Source: Plantago major (Eukaryota > Streptophyta > Magnoliopsida > Lamiales > Plantaginaceae). Taken from it: DNA of 64,000 bases. Location of the stretch: NCBI GenBank assembly GCA_026545765.1, contig CM048842.1, forward strand, positions 677,501-741,500, given 5' to 3'. The notes under the pieces were generated by a model that saw only the letters and a list, made by a program, of their open reading frames with translations, did not search any database and was not told where the DNA came from. Positions 19,892-32,284 of this stretch are shown here, one piece after another. Every line of letters begins with the position of its first letter. Within the stretch, counting starts at the first letter, position 1. A program made the position numbers and the translations under genes.

Positions 19892-22283
19892 CTACTGGAG
19901 AAGTTTCACGGAGATCTTATTATTCAGAATAAACTCTCCATTCTTGGTGATATAAGCATGTGTGGCCAAACCTTGGGATGGAAAGCGAACAAGTGCAATT
20001 TTAACTGGACCTACGATCGATAATTGAATGGAGGACGAATCATACTGGCAACCAGAAAGGAAACGCTCAACATCATCTAGAATTGCACTTCGAGGAATTT
20101 TGGTCAATAAAATCTGAAAATTTAAAAAAGGTAAAGAGTCAGCCCATCAAGAAATGAAATGGAATGTGAAACGCGATAGCTAGCAATTTGACAGTCTGAT
20201 CTAAATATAGAAAGGGCTTTAATGTTACAAAGTTAGACTAAAGTAAAGAAACACAAGATTCAAAAGATATGCTTACCACTTTTCCATCATAAGGAGCAAT
20301 GGCATCCCAGTTGCCTTTATTTATCTGGAACCATGGTTTGCAAAAAATTGAGAGCAGAGGAGATAAATGCAGTAAGTGACAATGTAACAAGTAAGCCAAA
20401 CACTTACACTTGACAGATTATACACGCGGCCCGTCTTATTAATAGCTCTTAGAGCAGCATCATAGGCTGATCGAGAAGGGAATTCAATCAACCTACAGAT
20501 TCAAAGAAAGAGCTTTATGAGAATAACAAATGCATGTTCACAGATCGAATGCATCAACAATTAAGTGACATGGTAGTATCATTTGTTATCTTGCTATATG
20601 AGTTTGTACTTGTGGAGGAAAAATAAATTAGCATGTTAGGAGAACAATACATTGACAATGGAGCATAATTTCGAGTGTATTCAACTTTGAGATTTGGTGG
20701 GCTCAAGTCAGATCCTTCAAGCATATTAATTACGCCAGTCTTTGTTGTGTGCCTCCCAATATTAGTCAGTTTTCCATAATAAACTGGACCTGAAAGTGAC
20801 CAAGAGTTAGAAAACGTATATGCAGCATCACCAGCTTACTCAGCAAATTAGAGTTGTTTTTGCTAGAAAATTAACCAGCTTAATACTTGACAGCTAAAAA
20901 CCACCAACACAAATATGTGAAACGAATACATTACAAAGAGAATATGGCATATGACAAAAATCCAAACAATCAAAATATGAATGTTAGAAATACATTTTTT
21001 AATTATAAGGTTTCAACATATTTTCAAACCGGAATCATTGTTCCTGGGCTCCTCCTTCGCTGACAGCACCCTCATCTTGACGTAAGAACATTTTTGCCAT
21101 TTTCAATTGAAAGCTCAGCCATTTCCCACCGTAATCCTAGACATAGGGAGCCAAAAACAAAGTTTCTACCCAGTACTTCCTTAACGTTTCTAATTTTCAA
21201 ACCAATGCTATGTCTAATTCTACATGAATCCCTAGCTACTGTCTTATAAGGTAGTTAGTTCTAAAAAACTACTCTAGTAGCTCAGCAGTGTTTCAGCGCT
21301 AATTGTAGCAACTCCTTACCTTAACAGTTAATTTGCTTAACACCTCAATTCAAATAAACTAAACATTATTAATTCTCAACTTCATCAACCTTATCAACGC
21401 CACCCACTGTCAATTTCACACACGTTAGGCTTTGTTCTCTTCCTCTGAAAAACCATTAATTTCAGTCCAGTTCAGTGCAATTCAGATCAGTTCCGTTCCG
21501 TTCCGATCAGTTCAGATTTGCTTAGTTGTTTTTTATACTACAAATAAGTTCAGTCCAAACTTCAAACGAAGAGAACAGAGCCTTAGTCAACAGATCATTT
21601 AGCTTTGACAAACAAAGCTGAACGAAACAAATTTATTATACGGTTTCAGCTCGACTCCGTGATTATAATCTCACCACTATACCCCTGAGGCCCTGACATT
21701 GGCTTCTTAATTTCAAACCACAGCTCCACTCAGCTACCTTATCAATCCCAAAAATCAGCTACATTATCATCTCAAGAATTCAACTACCTTTACCAGTCCA
21801 TCTAAATCAGCTAATCTTATCAACTCCATAATCGAGCTACATTATAAAATCTCTATTTCAGCTAATTGATGAGCATGAGCTATCACCCAGCTGATTAAAA
21901 CCAAATCTTACCAAACAGACCCCAAATGAAACACATTCAGTTATCAAAAAGCACAACTGGATAATATTTACGCTACATTATCAAATCTCGATGGGCGAAA
22001 ATGGAAACGACAAAAGGACAAATTAGCCCCAAATGCTAAAACCCTAAACCCTAGAGGATCAAATTGAGTAACTAGAAGAAAATAAACACAATACACAAAA
22101 TTGAAAACGAACGGAACCTGAAGAAGGGGTTTTGAGAAGGAAATCGAGGGAGGAGCTGGGTGTCGGCTCGGGTGGTGCTTCGGTTGAAAACAGCTTGAAT
22201 AGATTCGGCTGAAGCCGTTGAATTTGGCGAGCCGACTGAAGAAGGCGGCTTGATTGCATTACGGCTCGGCTCAGCTGATTCAT
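19892..22283 (-). CDS. predicted mitochondrial protein with two RRM-like folds
   Basis: Five exons on the minus strand: 22283-22118, 20789-20651, 20492-20408, 20324-20277 and 20113-19892. All have GT-AG borders and matching phases, giving 219 residues. Residues 1-35 are rich in Arg, Ser, Gln and Leu without acids (MNQLSRAVMQSSRLLQSARQ) and look like a mitochondrial presequence. Two repeats of an RRM-like beta-alpha-beta pattern follow: about residues 56-130 (PVYYGKLTNIGRH ... LIEFPSRSAYDAALRAINKT) and about 147-219 (ILLTKIPRSAILDDVERFL ... KIALVRFPSQGLATHAY). Typical RNP-1 aromatic residues are not obvious, so RNA binding is inference. I know no named function. The start is the first ATG of the open frame. 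The 3' end is duplicated at 1880-2067. Confidence 0.85.
21426..21584. mobile_element. TTCAG MITE, copy in intron 1
   Basis: It starts TAGGCTTTGTTCTCTTC and ends GAAGAGAACAGAGCCTTA, an inverted repeat of about 15 bp, with a CAGTTCAG-rich middle. Sits inside intron 1 of the mitochondrial gene. Confidence 0.7.
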
Positions 22284-23255
22284 TGCGTCGGAGAGTGTTC
22301 GGAGTTTAGAGTGAAAGTGAAAGGTCCTTTGGAGGAAGATGATTCAGTTATTATGGGCTTCAATTGGGCTTTAATGTATTGGACCGGGGCTTTTTTCTCC
22401 GATTATCACTTGTATCTGCTACGTATGACTGATACAACCGAGCACTATTAAGGCTAATGAAGACTAATGTATTTGATGATGTTAGGCCAGGGGCATAACT
22501 ACGATCACAACTTGTGGGTGTGGGCGTTAATCATGATTGTACTCAAATAGTATGTGAGATGCTACATTCGCGATTACTCCTAGTTGGCTTTTTTTTCCCT
22601 TATGTAATACTATATGATTGAGTTATGCGATGTATTGTATATTATCATGTAACCGATAGTTTAGATAAAAATTGAGATTTGTAGTGAATGTGATATTAGT
22701 TTACTTTAATAATAATAAAAGGCATTAGATTGTTAGATTGTGTGCAAGTAAAAGAGGAAAAATAAATAAATATTGAAATTCATTTTTTTAAAAGTATAGA
22801 ACAAATAACAAGGAACTATCTTTTGCAAATTTTCATTTTAAGCATCTTCTTCATCATCACAAGGTCACTCCAACAAGGTAATGGTTGTATTTTATTTATT
22901 TAATCATATCATCATTAACTTAAACATAATCTTCTTTATCTTTTATTTTTGTGTTGTTTCAGAAATTGATATCCATCCTCATGAAGGTTTGATGTCACCA
23001 ACTTTAATTTTTTACTTTTTTCGTACTTGCTAGCATTGTCCTGGTGTACTTATTAAGATGTTATAAAATAAAGTATATCTTTCTTTCAGCTTTGCACGAG
23101 CCATGATTAATTTCCAGTGTATTCACCTATATATGTTTGTTAGATTTAGAATGGGACATCCCAAACGAAGAGAAGAAATGATGGAGTTTCATTGTTTGGA
23201 TAAACACGGACTCAATGACGATAACTATATATGTATGGACCTATACATCACAAGT

Positions 23256-23374
23256 CTGTTCTCTTCAACTGAAAACTCATTCAGTTCAGTTCAGTTCAGT
23301 TCTACTTAATTATATTTTATACTACAATTTAGTTCAGTTCAGTTCAGTAAATTTCAGTTGAAAAGAACAGAGCC
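23256..23374. mobile_element. TTCAG MITE copy
   Basis: TCTGTTCTCTTCAACTGAAA at the left and TTTCAGTTGAAAAGAACAGA at the right form near-perfect inverted ends around TTCAGTTCAG units and TATATTTTATACTACAA. Confidence 0.8.
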
Positions 23375-24440
23375 TAAACTAGGTAATTACACATTCTTGC
23401 GATAAGTTTGTGATGATATCTTTCCTAAATTAATTATTAGAGTACATGGGTGTTTTCTACTCTATGCTATAACATGTTGTAGTGTATTATGGTGTTTTAA
23501 ATGTTGTAGTATGGTTATACCATATACATTATACTATATATTGCACTACACAACATCATTAAGTAAGGTAGAGAAAACCATGTAAGGGTGTCGCACCTTA
23601 GCCAGGTCAACGATTGTTCCAATGTTTCATCTGCTTTGGTGTAGCCCTATTTTTTATATGTAAGATTTTTATCTCTCTTCTTTTTTCTTTTTTTGTTTTT
23701 TTTCGCAGTGCAATTCACTGGACCACTTTATTTTATTTTTTTGTGTGTTCTTTACTCATTTACCAATTTTATATTATTTCAGCAGAGTGTTTGATGCTTT
23801 GTTTACAGCACCACTTGATACCGTTGTATACATTTATAAATTGTTGATTTGGTAAGCAGGAAAATAGGCTGCAATGTTTCCAGCTATAAAAACCAGTTAT
23901 ATGCATAGGTGGATGTTTGAAGATTGAGTTGTTGGGTAGGGCTCAACAAAACGAACTTGACGGTTTATACTATATTACATAAGAATACATATGTAAACTA
24001 TGTTCCCTTAAAACTTGATTTATTCAACGTTATATGCTTAGGTGCCTCTAGGCATAGTGGCATTGGGTTTCAAATATTCTACAAAATGATGTAGTGTCTC
24101 GTGGTGGTTTGAATGTTGTACTATAATTGTACTACGTATATTATATATTGCAATGTACAACACACTCAAGCACCACGGAATAGTAAATCATGTATGATCG
24201 AAAAAATCAGGTAAAAGGCGTTCACCCTAGCTAGGTCAACAATCCTTCTCAAGGTTTCATTGGTTTGTGTTAGTAAGCAAGAAAATAGGTTGCAACGCTT
24301 CCAATTAGACAAACGAGCACCAACTTAGACTTGAACACTTTGAACGAGCCGAATCGAGGCGACCTTCTAATATACTACATAAATTTTCGGGACTCATCAA
24401 GTATAATTTAGTTATAAGAAGATTTAGGACAAGTACTATT

Positions 24441-24560
24441 ACTCCCTCCGTCCCGTAAAATTTCATACATTTGTCTTCTTTAACCGTCCAACAAAACTTT
24501 ATACTACATTACTAAGAAAGTAAGTTGGGTTTTTCTACGGTCAAACTGATAACAGGCCGC
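24441..24560 (+). mobile_element. Stowaway-like terminal sequence
   Basis: TACTCCCTCCGTCCCGTAAA is the typical end of plant mariner/Stowaway elements, followed by ATTTCATAC and GTCTTCTTTAACCG. No convincing opposite end is found nearby. Confidence 0.5.
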
Positions 24561-25201
24561 CAATAGAAAATTAATACATTTATTCCATTAAATGTAAAAA
24601 TACTGAAATTAAAAAATATCTAATGCTAAAATAAATATTATTATATATTTTTTAAATAATAGAAGGTGACTTTGGATATTTTGAATAATATTTGTACATT
24701 TTAAATTTAAATATTCGGAGGGCGAAATGGGGATAGGCGAGCCGTCTTTGACGATTTGATAATGATGTATAATATCAATTGCATGTTGTCAAGCAGGCAG
24801 GGCGAAGACGGCCTGATCGTAGAAGAGACCAAATTGAAGTTGGTTATCCCACACAAATTACACGTTTTACCAAAAAAATATAGTTTTCAAACACTTTTAA
24901 TATTTTATTATTACTTACATTTTATCTAAAACTAAGCACCAATCCCATTAACTAGTATATTCCCAAGTTTGCATTGCAATTGATAACAAAGTGATTACAA
25001 GTGCAGATTAGACAAATCTTAGTCAATGATTAAACTAACACCTCAACCCTTTTCAAAGCCGTTCACTACACAAACACCTTTTTAAGGAGAATTCAAGAAC
25101 TTTCGGACATGAAGACATTCAAAGTTCCACTCCATCAGTACTACATAAATATCCGACAAAGATCTGTCTCATTTGTGTACAAAAATTTAATTCTTACATA
25201 C

Positions 25202-26642
25202 ATGTACCAAAGAATGTTCAATGCTGCTCGTTCAGGCGATGTTCAAACTCTACACCAATTGCTCCATGAAAATCCGTTCTTTCTATCTGATTACTCTCTA
25301 ACTAACTCCAGTCACAACCCTGTTACTATAGCTATTAAGGCCAATCAACTAGTTTTCGTGCGTGAAATTCTCAAGCTTAATTCGCAACTGGCCATGGAAC
25401 TTAACCAAGACGGAACTAGGCCACTTGACTTATGGAAACGTTGAGATTGTTAGGGAGATATTGTCCTTAAGGCCGGAGAGTAGCCGTTTGACAGGCAGGG
25501 ATGGAAGAACTGCGATTCATTATGCTGCAGTTAATGGGAGAGTTGAGATTGTTTCTGAGTTGTTGTCTGCTTGTTCTGATTGTGCTAAAGATGTGACGAG
25601 TTTTGGAGAAACTGCACTGCATTTGGCTGTCAAGTACTTTAAGTTTGAGAGTTTGCTTGAATGGCTGGAGAAATTGAATGTGTTGGAGGTAGCGAATTGG
25701 GCGGATAAGGAGGAGAATACGGTTTTGCATTATGCAGTGTCGAGGAAACAACTTGAGGCAAGTTTTAAGTAGTCGATTATTCTCGTTTTTAACTAGTTCT
25801 TGTTAACTGCACGACTTTCTACGAGTTCGAACATTTAGTTCAAGTTAGTTTTTTCATAGTACTAATTTTTTTCGCAGAGCGTAGAGATGCTTCTTGAATG
25901 GAACACGAAAACAGGAAACAGGCTCAAACTAAACGCTATGAACAAAAAAGGCCTAACAGCAACAGACATAGTAGATACCCTGATTGAGTCATCCCCTGAC
26001 ATCCATCTCCGCGAAATACTTCGTCTATCAGGAGCATGTTTGTCTTCCGAGTTCAGTGTTATCTCTGAGCGCCCTAGATTTGATCTGAGAAATAACTGAT
26101 CACCAGGAGAGAAACCGAAGAAATGGTTAGACATAGTGAAGCATTTTGAGTTCCAGTGGCATAGAGACTCCCCTGGACAAGCACGAGAGACACTACTACT
26201 TGTTGCTGCCCTGATCGCCACCGTAACATTTGAAGCTGGAGTAAACCCGCCAAGTCACTTATTTGAAAGATCTGACAGAGCGAACGTTACTGTTATTAGT
26301 AACGGAGTTAGAGATACGGACATGGAGCGAAGATTGAACGAGATACAGAGTAGTAGCGCGGAATTGAGTACTTTGGTCACAATTACTGTGTTTCTTGTTG
26401 TGAATTCCGTTGCATTTACGACTGCGATTAGCATTATAGATTATCTGACGAAGGGTCTGCCGTTCCAGAGGGAGCTAAGGGTGTCGATGTTAGCTATGAT
26501 CTTCACATACGGTTGGTCGTTAGGGAACACGAGGCCGACTGGATTGGTTAAGGACGTTCTGCTCTCGATTGCGATTTCGATGCCTTTGCTGCTGAGGCTG
26601 TTACCCCTTTTGGTGAGTAAAGTTTGGAGGCGAAAAGAGTGA
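25202..26642 (+). pseudogene. ankyrin-PGG gene, copy D (frameshift and stop)
   Basis: Two exons, 25202-25757 and 25878-26642, keep the family layout: ankyrin repeats (MFNAARSGDVQTLHQLLHEN ... GETALHLAVKYFKFESLLEW), PGG segment (HRDSPGQARETLLLVAALIA) and membrane spans ending KVWRRKE. A deletion near 25432 (PLDL|YGNVEIV where copies A and B have PLDVASACGNVDIV) shifts the frame, and an in-frame TGA sits at 26097-26099. The intron has a GC donor (GAG|GCAAGT) in place of GT and an ordinary AG acceptor; the splice position matches A and B. It carries an extra stretch of about 35 residues between the first two membrane spans (SDRANVTVISNGVRDTDMER). It is well diverged from A-C and on the opposite strand, so it is an older paralogue. 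Polyadenylation signal AATAAA near 26710. Confidence 0.82.
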
Positions 26643-29386
26643 TCCGATGCAGTTTAGACGACTAGTCTGTTAGAGAACAAGTGATAATATGGATCATGTA
26701 CTATGTGTTCATGAGATATTAATAAAACTTTTAAACTAGTAATTTGGGTTCCGATACAGAATGAGTATTAATTTACGAGTGTTTTAGATTTTACAAAATC
26801 AACTTAGTGTGAAAGTAAATCATAAAGTTAAAACTTTAGTCGATTCTGTAGATTTCTCCCTAGATTATTTAGCGTCTTAAAAGAAAGTTCACTGAAATTG
26901 TGAAATAGCATCATTTTGAAATCATTGAAAAAGTTAATAGTGGCAAATTGTGAAGCTGTAAAGCTCAAGTGCGAGTAAATTTTAAAGATCTTTTCGGGAA
27001 AGAGACACGATAAAGTTGTTATTAAAACATAAAACTAATGTCCCAAAGTAGCATAACTTCACTTTTGTATAGGGCTTCATTTTATTCACTCAAATAATTG
27101 AATATCCAAACGTCGTAAGCAAGATCTCTATCCTAAATATCCTAATTAAAGATGCAAATGTAATTGCATCTGACGATTCAAACCTCTAAAATAGATGTAA
27201 AGAAAACGCCACATCTGAATAACTTTATTTTGAAAGTATGTATGTTATATGAATTCCTAAAGAGTGTAATTTATAATCTAAATTACTTTATCTCATTTAA
27301 CTACCATCCACATTCCCACATAATACACTTATATTTACAACTGTACCAACCTACTACTCCATTCGTTCTGCATAATTTCATACGTTTGTCATTTTTAATC
27401 GTACCACAAAACTTCATTCTTTAGAAAGAAAAAAAAGGAAGGCATGCCACACCCAACAAATAATTAAAAAAAATCTCTTAGTGACAATTTTTTACGCATT
27501 TACCACTAAAAGTACACATTTTTATCACTTTTCTCATATTTTATCATTTATTTTTTTTAAAAATCACCTAAAACAACCATCAACCCTAATGTATATAATG
27601 TATATAGTTCCCTGGGAAGGATGGAGGGAGTATCTATTATTTATTCTTCTTTATTCTTTATAATACTCAATTTTATACTTTAACCCACTATCAAATTTTT
27701 CATTCATTATTAGTTTTCTATTAAAATGATTTTCAAATTTCCATATTTCTTATTTTGTTCATCAAGAGTCAAAACTAGGTGGAGGAATTACTATATTTAG
27801 TTATATTTCTAAAAATATCGAACAAATGTCATAAGAATTAAGACATAATGCATGACCGACAAAAATGTCAATCTTGAAAACGAAAAAGAAGAAAGTTGTG
27901 TGGATGGCAAAATAAACAAAAATGAAATAATAAAATATGTATAAATATATATCTACCATTTATCCTTTAAATTAAATCAAACTTTGAGATAACATAGTAG
28001 TTTGTTTGCACGCAAAATCTAAGCGACCAAAAAGAAATATTCCAACAAATCTACTCTTTTTTAACTTCCCGTTGGTGAACTCACTCTATCTTGGTGGTTA
28101 ACTATGGTTCAAGTAGATACAATTTGGTAAGTGGTTTTTTTGTCCAGTATTTCATGTTGGCATATTCAAAATGCTTCTCCTATTTCAGATTTAAGCGATA
28201 AATGAATGTGAATTGCGGTTATACTATATTTGTAAGTTGAAAAAAAACTCAATTCCCAAAAAACTTTATGCGTAATGACAGTATTGATGAACTTAGATGA
28301 TGATTTGACTCTTGTACACCAACTAGACACATCCAAGTGAAGCTCGCATGACCCATGTACATGACCTACCTGTAGTACTGTTGGTGTAGTTTGTGGCAAC
28401 ATCGAATACACAATCCCGAATCAGGATTAGCTAAATGAACCAATTTCACAATGTCTATGTCATTGCCTAGTCTCCAAATGCATCAATTTAGGTTGATCCT
28501 TGACCAATAATTCTTAATTCACTTAGAATCTACCATCATATTCCAAAATTTGAACATTATTTCCATATAAAGTGAGACATTTAAAATTAGCAATGCTCAA
28601 TCCATAGATTAAGGATGGAAGGTTTGTTTCTCTTGTCTTAGTCCTCATTGAGCTAGGCACATGCTCAAGCACATAAGAAGTTGTATGATTGCACATGTAT
28701 TATGTTCCCTTCTCAGAATCACTTAATGTCAAACCGCATTACTTTGTCTCTTTTACTACTAAAAATAACACACCATGGGAGCAACTTGCACACCAATATA
28801 TGCTCTCAACCATTCATGTCACTTTCTTCATTAGTCTCATCTTTAACTTCACCTTTGAAATAATCCCATTGGTTAGTTTTTGCGACTGCAATATGTGACT
28901 GTTAATTTGGTGAACTTGGTGGTGTACATAAATATCGATCTCCTTACTCTTGGAGTTAAAATTAAAGGTAGCGCTTATAAAACAAAAAAAAAAAAAAGAG
29001 AGAGAGAATTACCATTCTCTTGGTCACACAACTCACAATTCAAAACTCATTGAGCATGAATTTGTATGTTGTGCCTTCTAATCGGATTTGAGCATGGCGC
29101 AGTAGGTGCATTTGTTTGGCTTCTTGGCTTGCATGATATTTTGTGGGTCTGGGCTTATCTAGCGTACAATAGAAGGGCAGTAAGTGCCGATCCCGAACGT
29201 ATAAATTATAAAGGAAGCAAGAAATGAAAGGACTTGATATTTAAACACTGTACATGATCAAGCTAGCGTGTAAACAAGAAATAACCGACTGTACATGCCA
29301 ACTAGTTACAAACATAAACCAAAAAGGACAAAAAAGATGAAAAGTATATTACAAAAACCAAGACTTACTACATTACATGCCAAGAC
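26643..29386. other. intergenic region
   Basis: AT-rich. It contains a Stowaway-like element (27355-27632) and an A-run followed by (GA)n at 28984-29007. I see no convincing gene. Confidence 0.5.
27355..27632. mobile_element. Stowaway-like MITE
   Basis: It starts TACTCCATTCGTTCTGCATA and ends GAAGGATGGAGGGAGTA; the ends are imperfectly inverted and begin and end in TA. About 278 bp, AT-rich, non-coding. Its right part resembles 42020-42079. Confidence 0.55.
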
Positions 29387-30858
29387 TTAAACAGCAAGTT
29401 GCTGTTGTTGTTGTTGATGAGATGATTCATCTTCATTGTAACACAAATGGTGATTTAAAGTGAATGATTCTTGATCAATGTTGAGTTGAGGCTGCAGCAT
29501 CATTTCCCTCTGGAGATAAGAACAGTATGTGTGAAAAGTGGTGGGTGTCACATTCAAATGGAATCCCAATCCAAATAGGAAATCCACTTCAAGAAAGTTC
29601 ATCTCTTTTGTGCTTATTCCTCCCACCTTTGCATAGTATGCATTGTTGTAATATCTGGTATTTCACAGTTGAAATTTCAGTGATCGAGTATAAACAAAGT
29701 CGACAGAACAAAATGGGAAATTAGTTCGGGGATTGGAGATTAAAGTAATACAATATTGAAGTATGTGAGTATCATGTGACACGTTATCAAGATTAAGCAT
29801 CACTTAGCTGTGTAATGTGTGATATAACTTATAAGTAGTTTTAAATGACATTTTTTTAGTTGGACAGTTGCTTTCAGATATTGAATGAATGATTGGCTGG
29901 CTATCTTTCAAGACTTTTAAACCATATGTTTAGGAGAATAATGTAATGCGCAACTGGTATTCTAGCTGGACTAACTTGGTGAATTTTATACAGACTTTTG
30001 GAGTAACAAGAAATTTAGACAAATTAAAGCTTCACACCACTTTCTTAAGCAATCATTTAAAACTCCAAGAAGTGGAATTTGTTCTTTGAACTTGCACAAA
30101 CTTTTTAGCTACTCTAACAATGCAGCAATGTAAACTCTGCTTCTAGATGGTACAAGAGACTGAAATAAAAATAAAATTTAAGGTGTAAAAAATAGTGCGG
30201 CTTATAAAAGTTGTGTTGGCGGACGCCCTTATACACCCCTGTCTCTGCACCTTGTTTTACATATAGCTACGTAACATTTGTAAAACTACCAATGAATTCG
30301 TGAATATAATAATACTCGATCGAGTATTAGTTAACACAATTACCTCATTAAAAAATTCAATGTTCATATCACTTGAAAAAAAGGTAAAAATGAGAGCTTG
30401 CCCTGAATGAAACAGAGCTTTGATTTCAAAATTGAGAATTTCAAGATCAAACAAAAGTAGAACCTTTAGCAAAAATCAAGAATCTTCACAAAATGCATTA
30501 GTACAATATTAGTAACTCACATGTCATCCATGAACTTAGCAGAAACCATGACACTGGTAATGAGAAGCCTATGAACATTGAAGAAATTGATCTGCAACTC
30601 CGGTTGACACTGCGTAAACCGGTCAAGATAAACATAAGCAACAATGTAGCAAGAAGGGCTACAATTGGCATACTTGAAAATTCTCTCTAGATAACTCTCA
30701 ATTGAGATGTTTGGCCTGCTTAGGCCATTAAAGACCGACAGTTTCTGGGACGAATCGAACTCGGGTTCGAGATCGTTCGACTCGGCTATGCGGTGGAGGA
30801 GGGAGGAGAGGAAGGTGATGAGTTTGGGCATCAAACTTGGTGTCTCTAGCTTTGCCAT
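29387..30858 (-). CDS. P-type (U-type) cyclin, CYCP4-like
   Basis: Two exons, 30858-30521 and 29654-29387 (GAC AT|GTGAGT ... CCAG|A TAT), give 201 residues, the normal length of plant P4 cyclins. The cyclin box covers about residues 50-170: [46 protein letters not shown], then [19 protein letters not shown] and [16 protein letters not shown]-type cyclins resemble yeast Pho80 and partner with A-type CDKs; they have been linked to phosphate/nutrient state and cell division (family knowledge). The C-terminus is Gln-rich (seven Q in a row). The start is the Met giving [13 protein letters not shown]; an upstream in-frame Met exists at 30969 but extends into sequence unlike the family. The 866-bp intron shows nothing notable. 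Confidence 0.93.
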
Positions 30859-31048
30859 TTTTGTTGAAGATGATGAATATGTGATGCTGGAATTTGTATT
30901 TAAAACTTGTAGCTGTAGGCAGGTAGTTAGCTTCACAGACAATGGGAGTTTACATGAATGCCCTTTCAAATTTTGAACTTTTGTTTTAGGCTAAATGTCC
31001 TTGTCAAATAGGAAATTTTGAATAATTGTGACTTTACTAAAAGACAAG

Positions 31049-32221
31049 GATAAATTACATATACCCCATGTTAGATGCTATTCTCACAGATGAGTATCCG
31101 TTAGTCAAACAATTACATCTGAATCCTTTAAGCTGAAAATCCGTTGACCAACTTAAAAGCTAAACTAACTTATTGCAAAACCAAAGAGGCCCTTATTCAA
31201 TTCTTTATAAAACATAAAACTATTATTTGGAGACTTGAACCAAAAAATAAACTATTTCATATTTTATGGACTTTAGATAAAATAGCTAAGAGTCTTAGAC
31301 TTGGTTTTATTATCCAAGTTGAACAGATTCAAACGCATACAGTACAGATCGGATTCTCTTCTTCGGATTCACACAGAAGACTGGTCGTCTTCTCCGACTT
31401 TTCCGGCCACTAATACCACCGACCGACCCTAGAGTCTCGACCCCCAACCCTATTCAATGACCCATACCCTATTTGGATTTAGTTAATGTAGTTGGTCTAT
31501 GAATCATCCATGCTTGAGCTTGTCAAATTTTAAATGGTTTTGAATTGGGTAATTTGGAAGATCCATGAATTTCGAATTTTAAGATCCAAAATTATAGGCT
31601 TATATCGATCAATTAATTGTTCTTATGATCGATTATATGTTGGTGAAGTCTAATATTTGATCTTGATTGAGTTTTGTTGACGATTAAATTCGATTTTGAA
31701 AAACCAGGGACTTAATTGAATTTTTAGAAACTTGAAACCCTTACTTTTGAGAATTAGAGTTATACTAGGGACTTAATTGAAAAACTGAATTATTTTAGAA
31801 CTTCAAGTTTCTTTCAGTTCGGTCCATATATAGTTTCTAAATTTTCAATTAAGTCTAGAAATTTTGAAGAAGATTATAGTTAAATTCTAGAAATTATATT
31901 ATTTATTTATTTATAATTTTTAATATATTTAAGAATGAAAACTTTTAGTTGCAAGGACTCGAATGAAGAAGTTTAGAAACTTAAGGGAGAATTTATTTTT
32001 GTTCAAGAACTTGAGTTGTAAATGTGTTGTAAGGTCATTTATAAAATCTGATATTTGAATTGGGGTAAAAATGTTTTTTCCGGGTTTTAGTTCGCCAAAA
32101 GTCAAATTCGTGGACTTAGATATAATTGATTTTTATCGCTCTGAACTTGCATGTTATTCTTTGACTAACGGATATTCATGTGTAATAACGAAATCTAAGA
32201 GGGGGTGTGGATGTAATTTGC
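31049..32221. mobile_element. terminal-inverted-repeat element (Mutator-like candidate)
   Basis: The left end (GGATAAATTACATATACCCC ... GAGTATCCGTTAGTCAAA) pairs with the reverse complement of the right end (GCAAATTACATCCACACCCC ... GAATATCCGTTAGTCAAAG), giving imperfect arms of about 90 bp. No clear target duplication. The inside contains a C-rich stretch near 31370-31450, possibly captured host sequence, and runs of GGGACTTAATTGAA-type text also seen at 62390-62430. Confidence 0.55.
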
Positions 32222-32284
32222 AAAAAAAACAACTATATCATGTGACTGTAACTAAAACTGGTGAAGGTTTTTATTTTCAGCTGA

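Larger units (their letters stand above)
22284..25100. other. intergenic region, repeat-bearing
   Basis: No gene is seen. It contains a TTCAG MITE (23256-23374), a diverged repeat pair (23470-23890 with 24075-24310, sharing the TAGCCAGGTCAACGATTG region and AAGCAGGAAAATAGG), and a Stowaway-like left end at 24441. Confidence 0.5.

Noticed and set aside
25467..26221. Minus-strand ORFs across ankyrin copy D
   Set aside because: They are the reverse of recognisable ankyrin and PGG coding sequence.
28166..28411. Minus-strand ORF of 81 codons
   Set aside because: No domain, poor start context, AT-rich flanks; taken as chance.
31144..31413. 89-codon ORF inside the inverted-repeat element
   Set aside because: No recognisable family; most of it lies in AT-rich element body.
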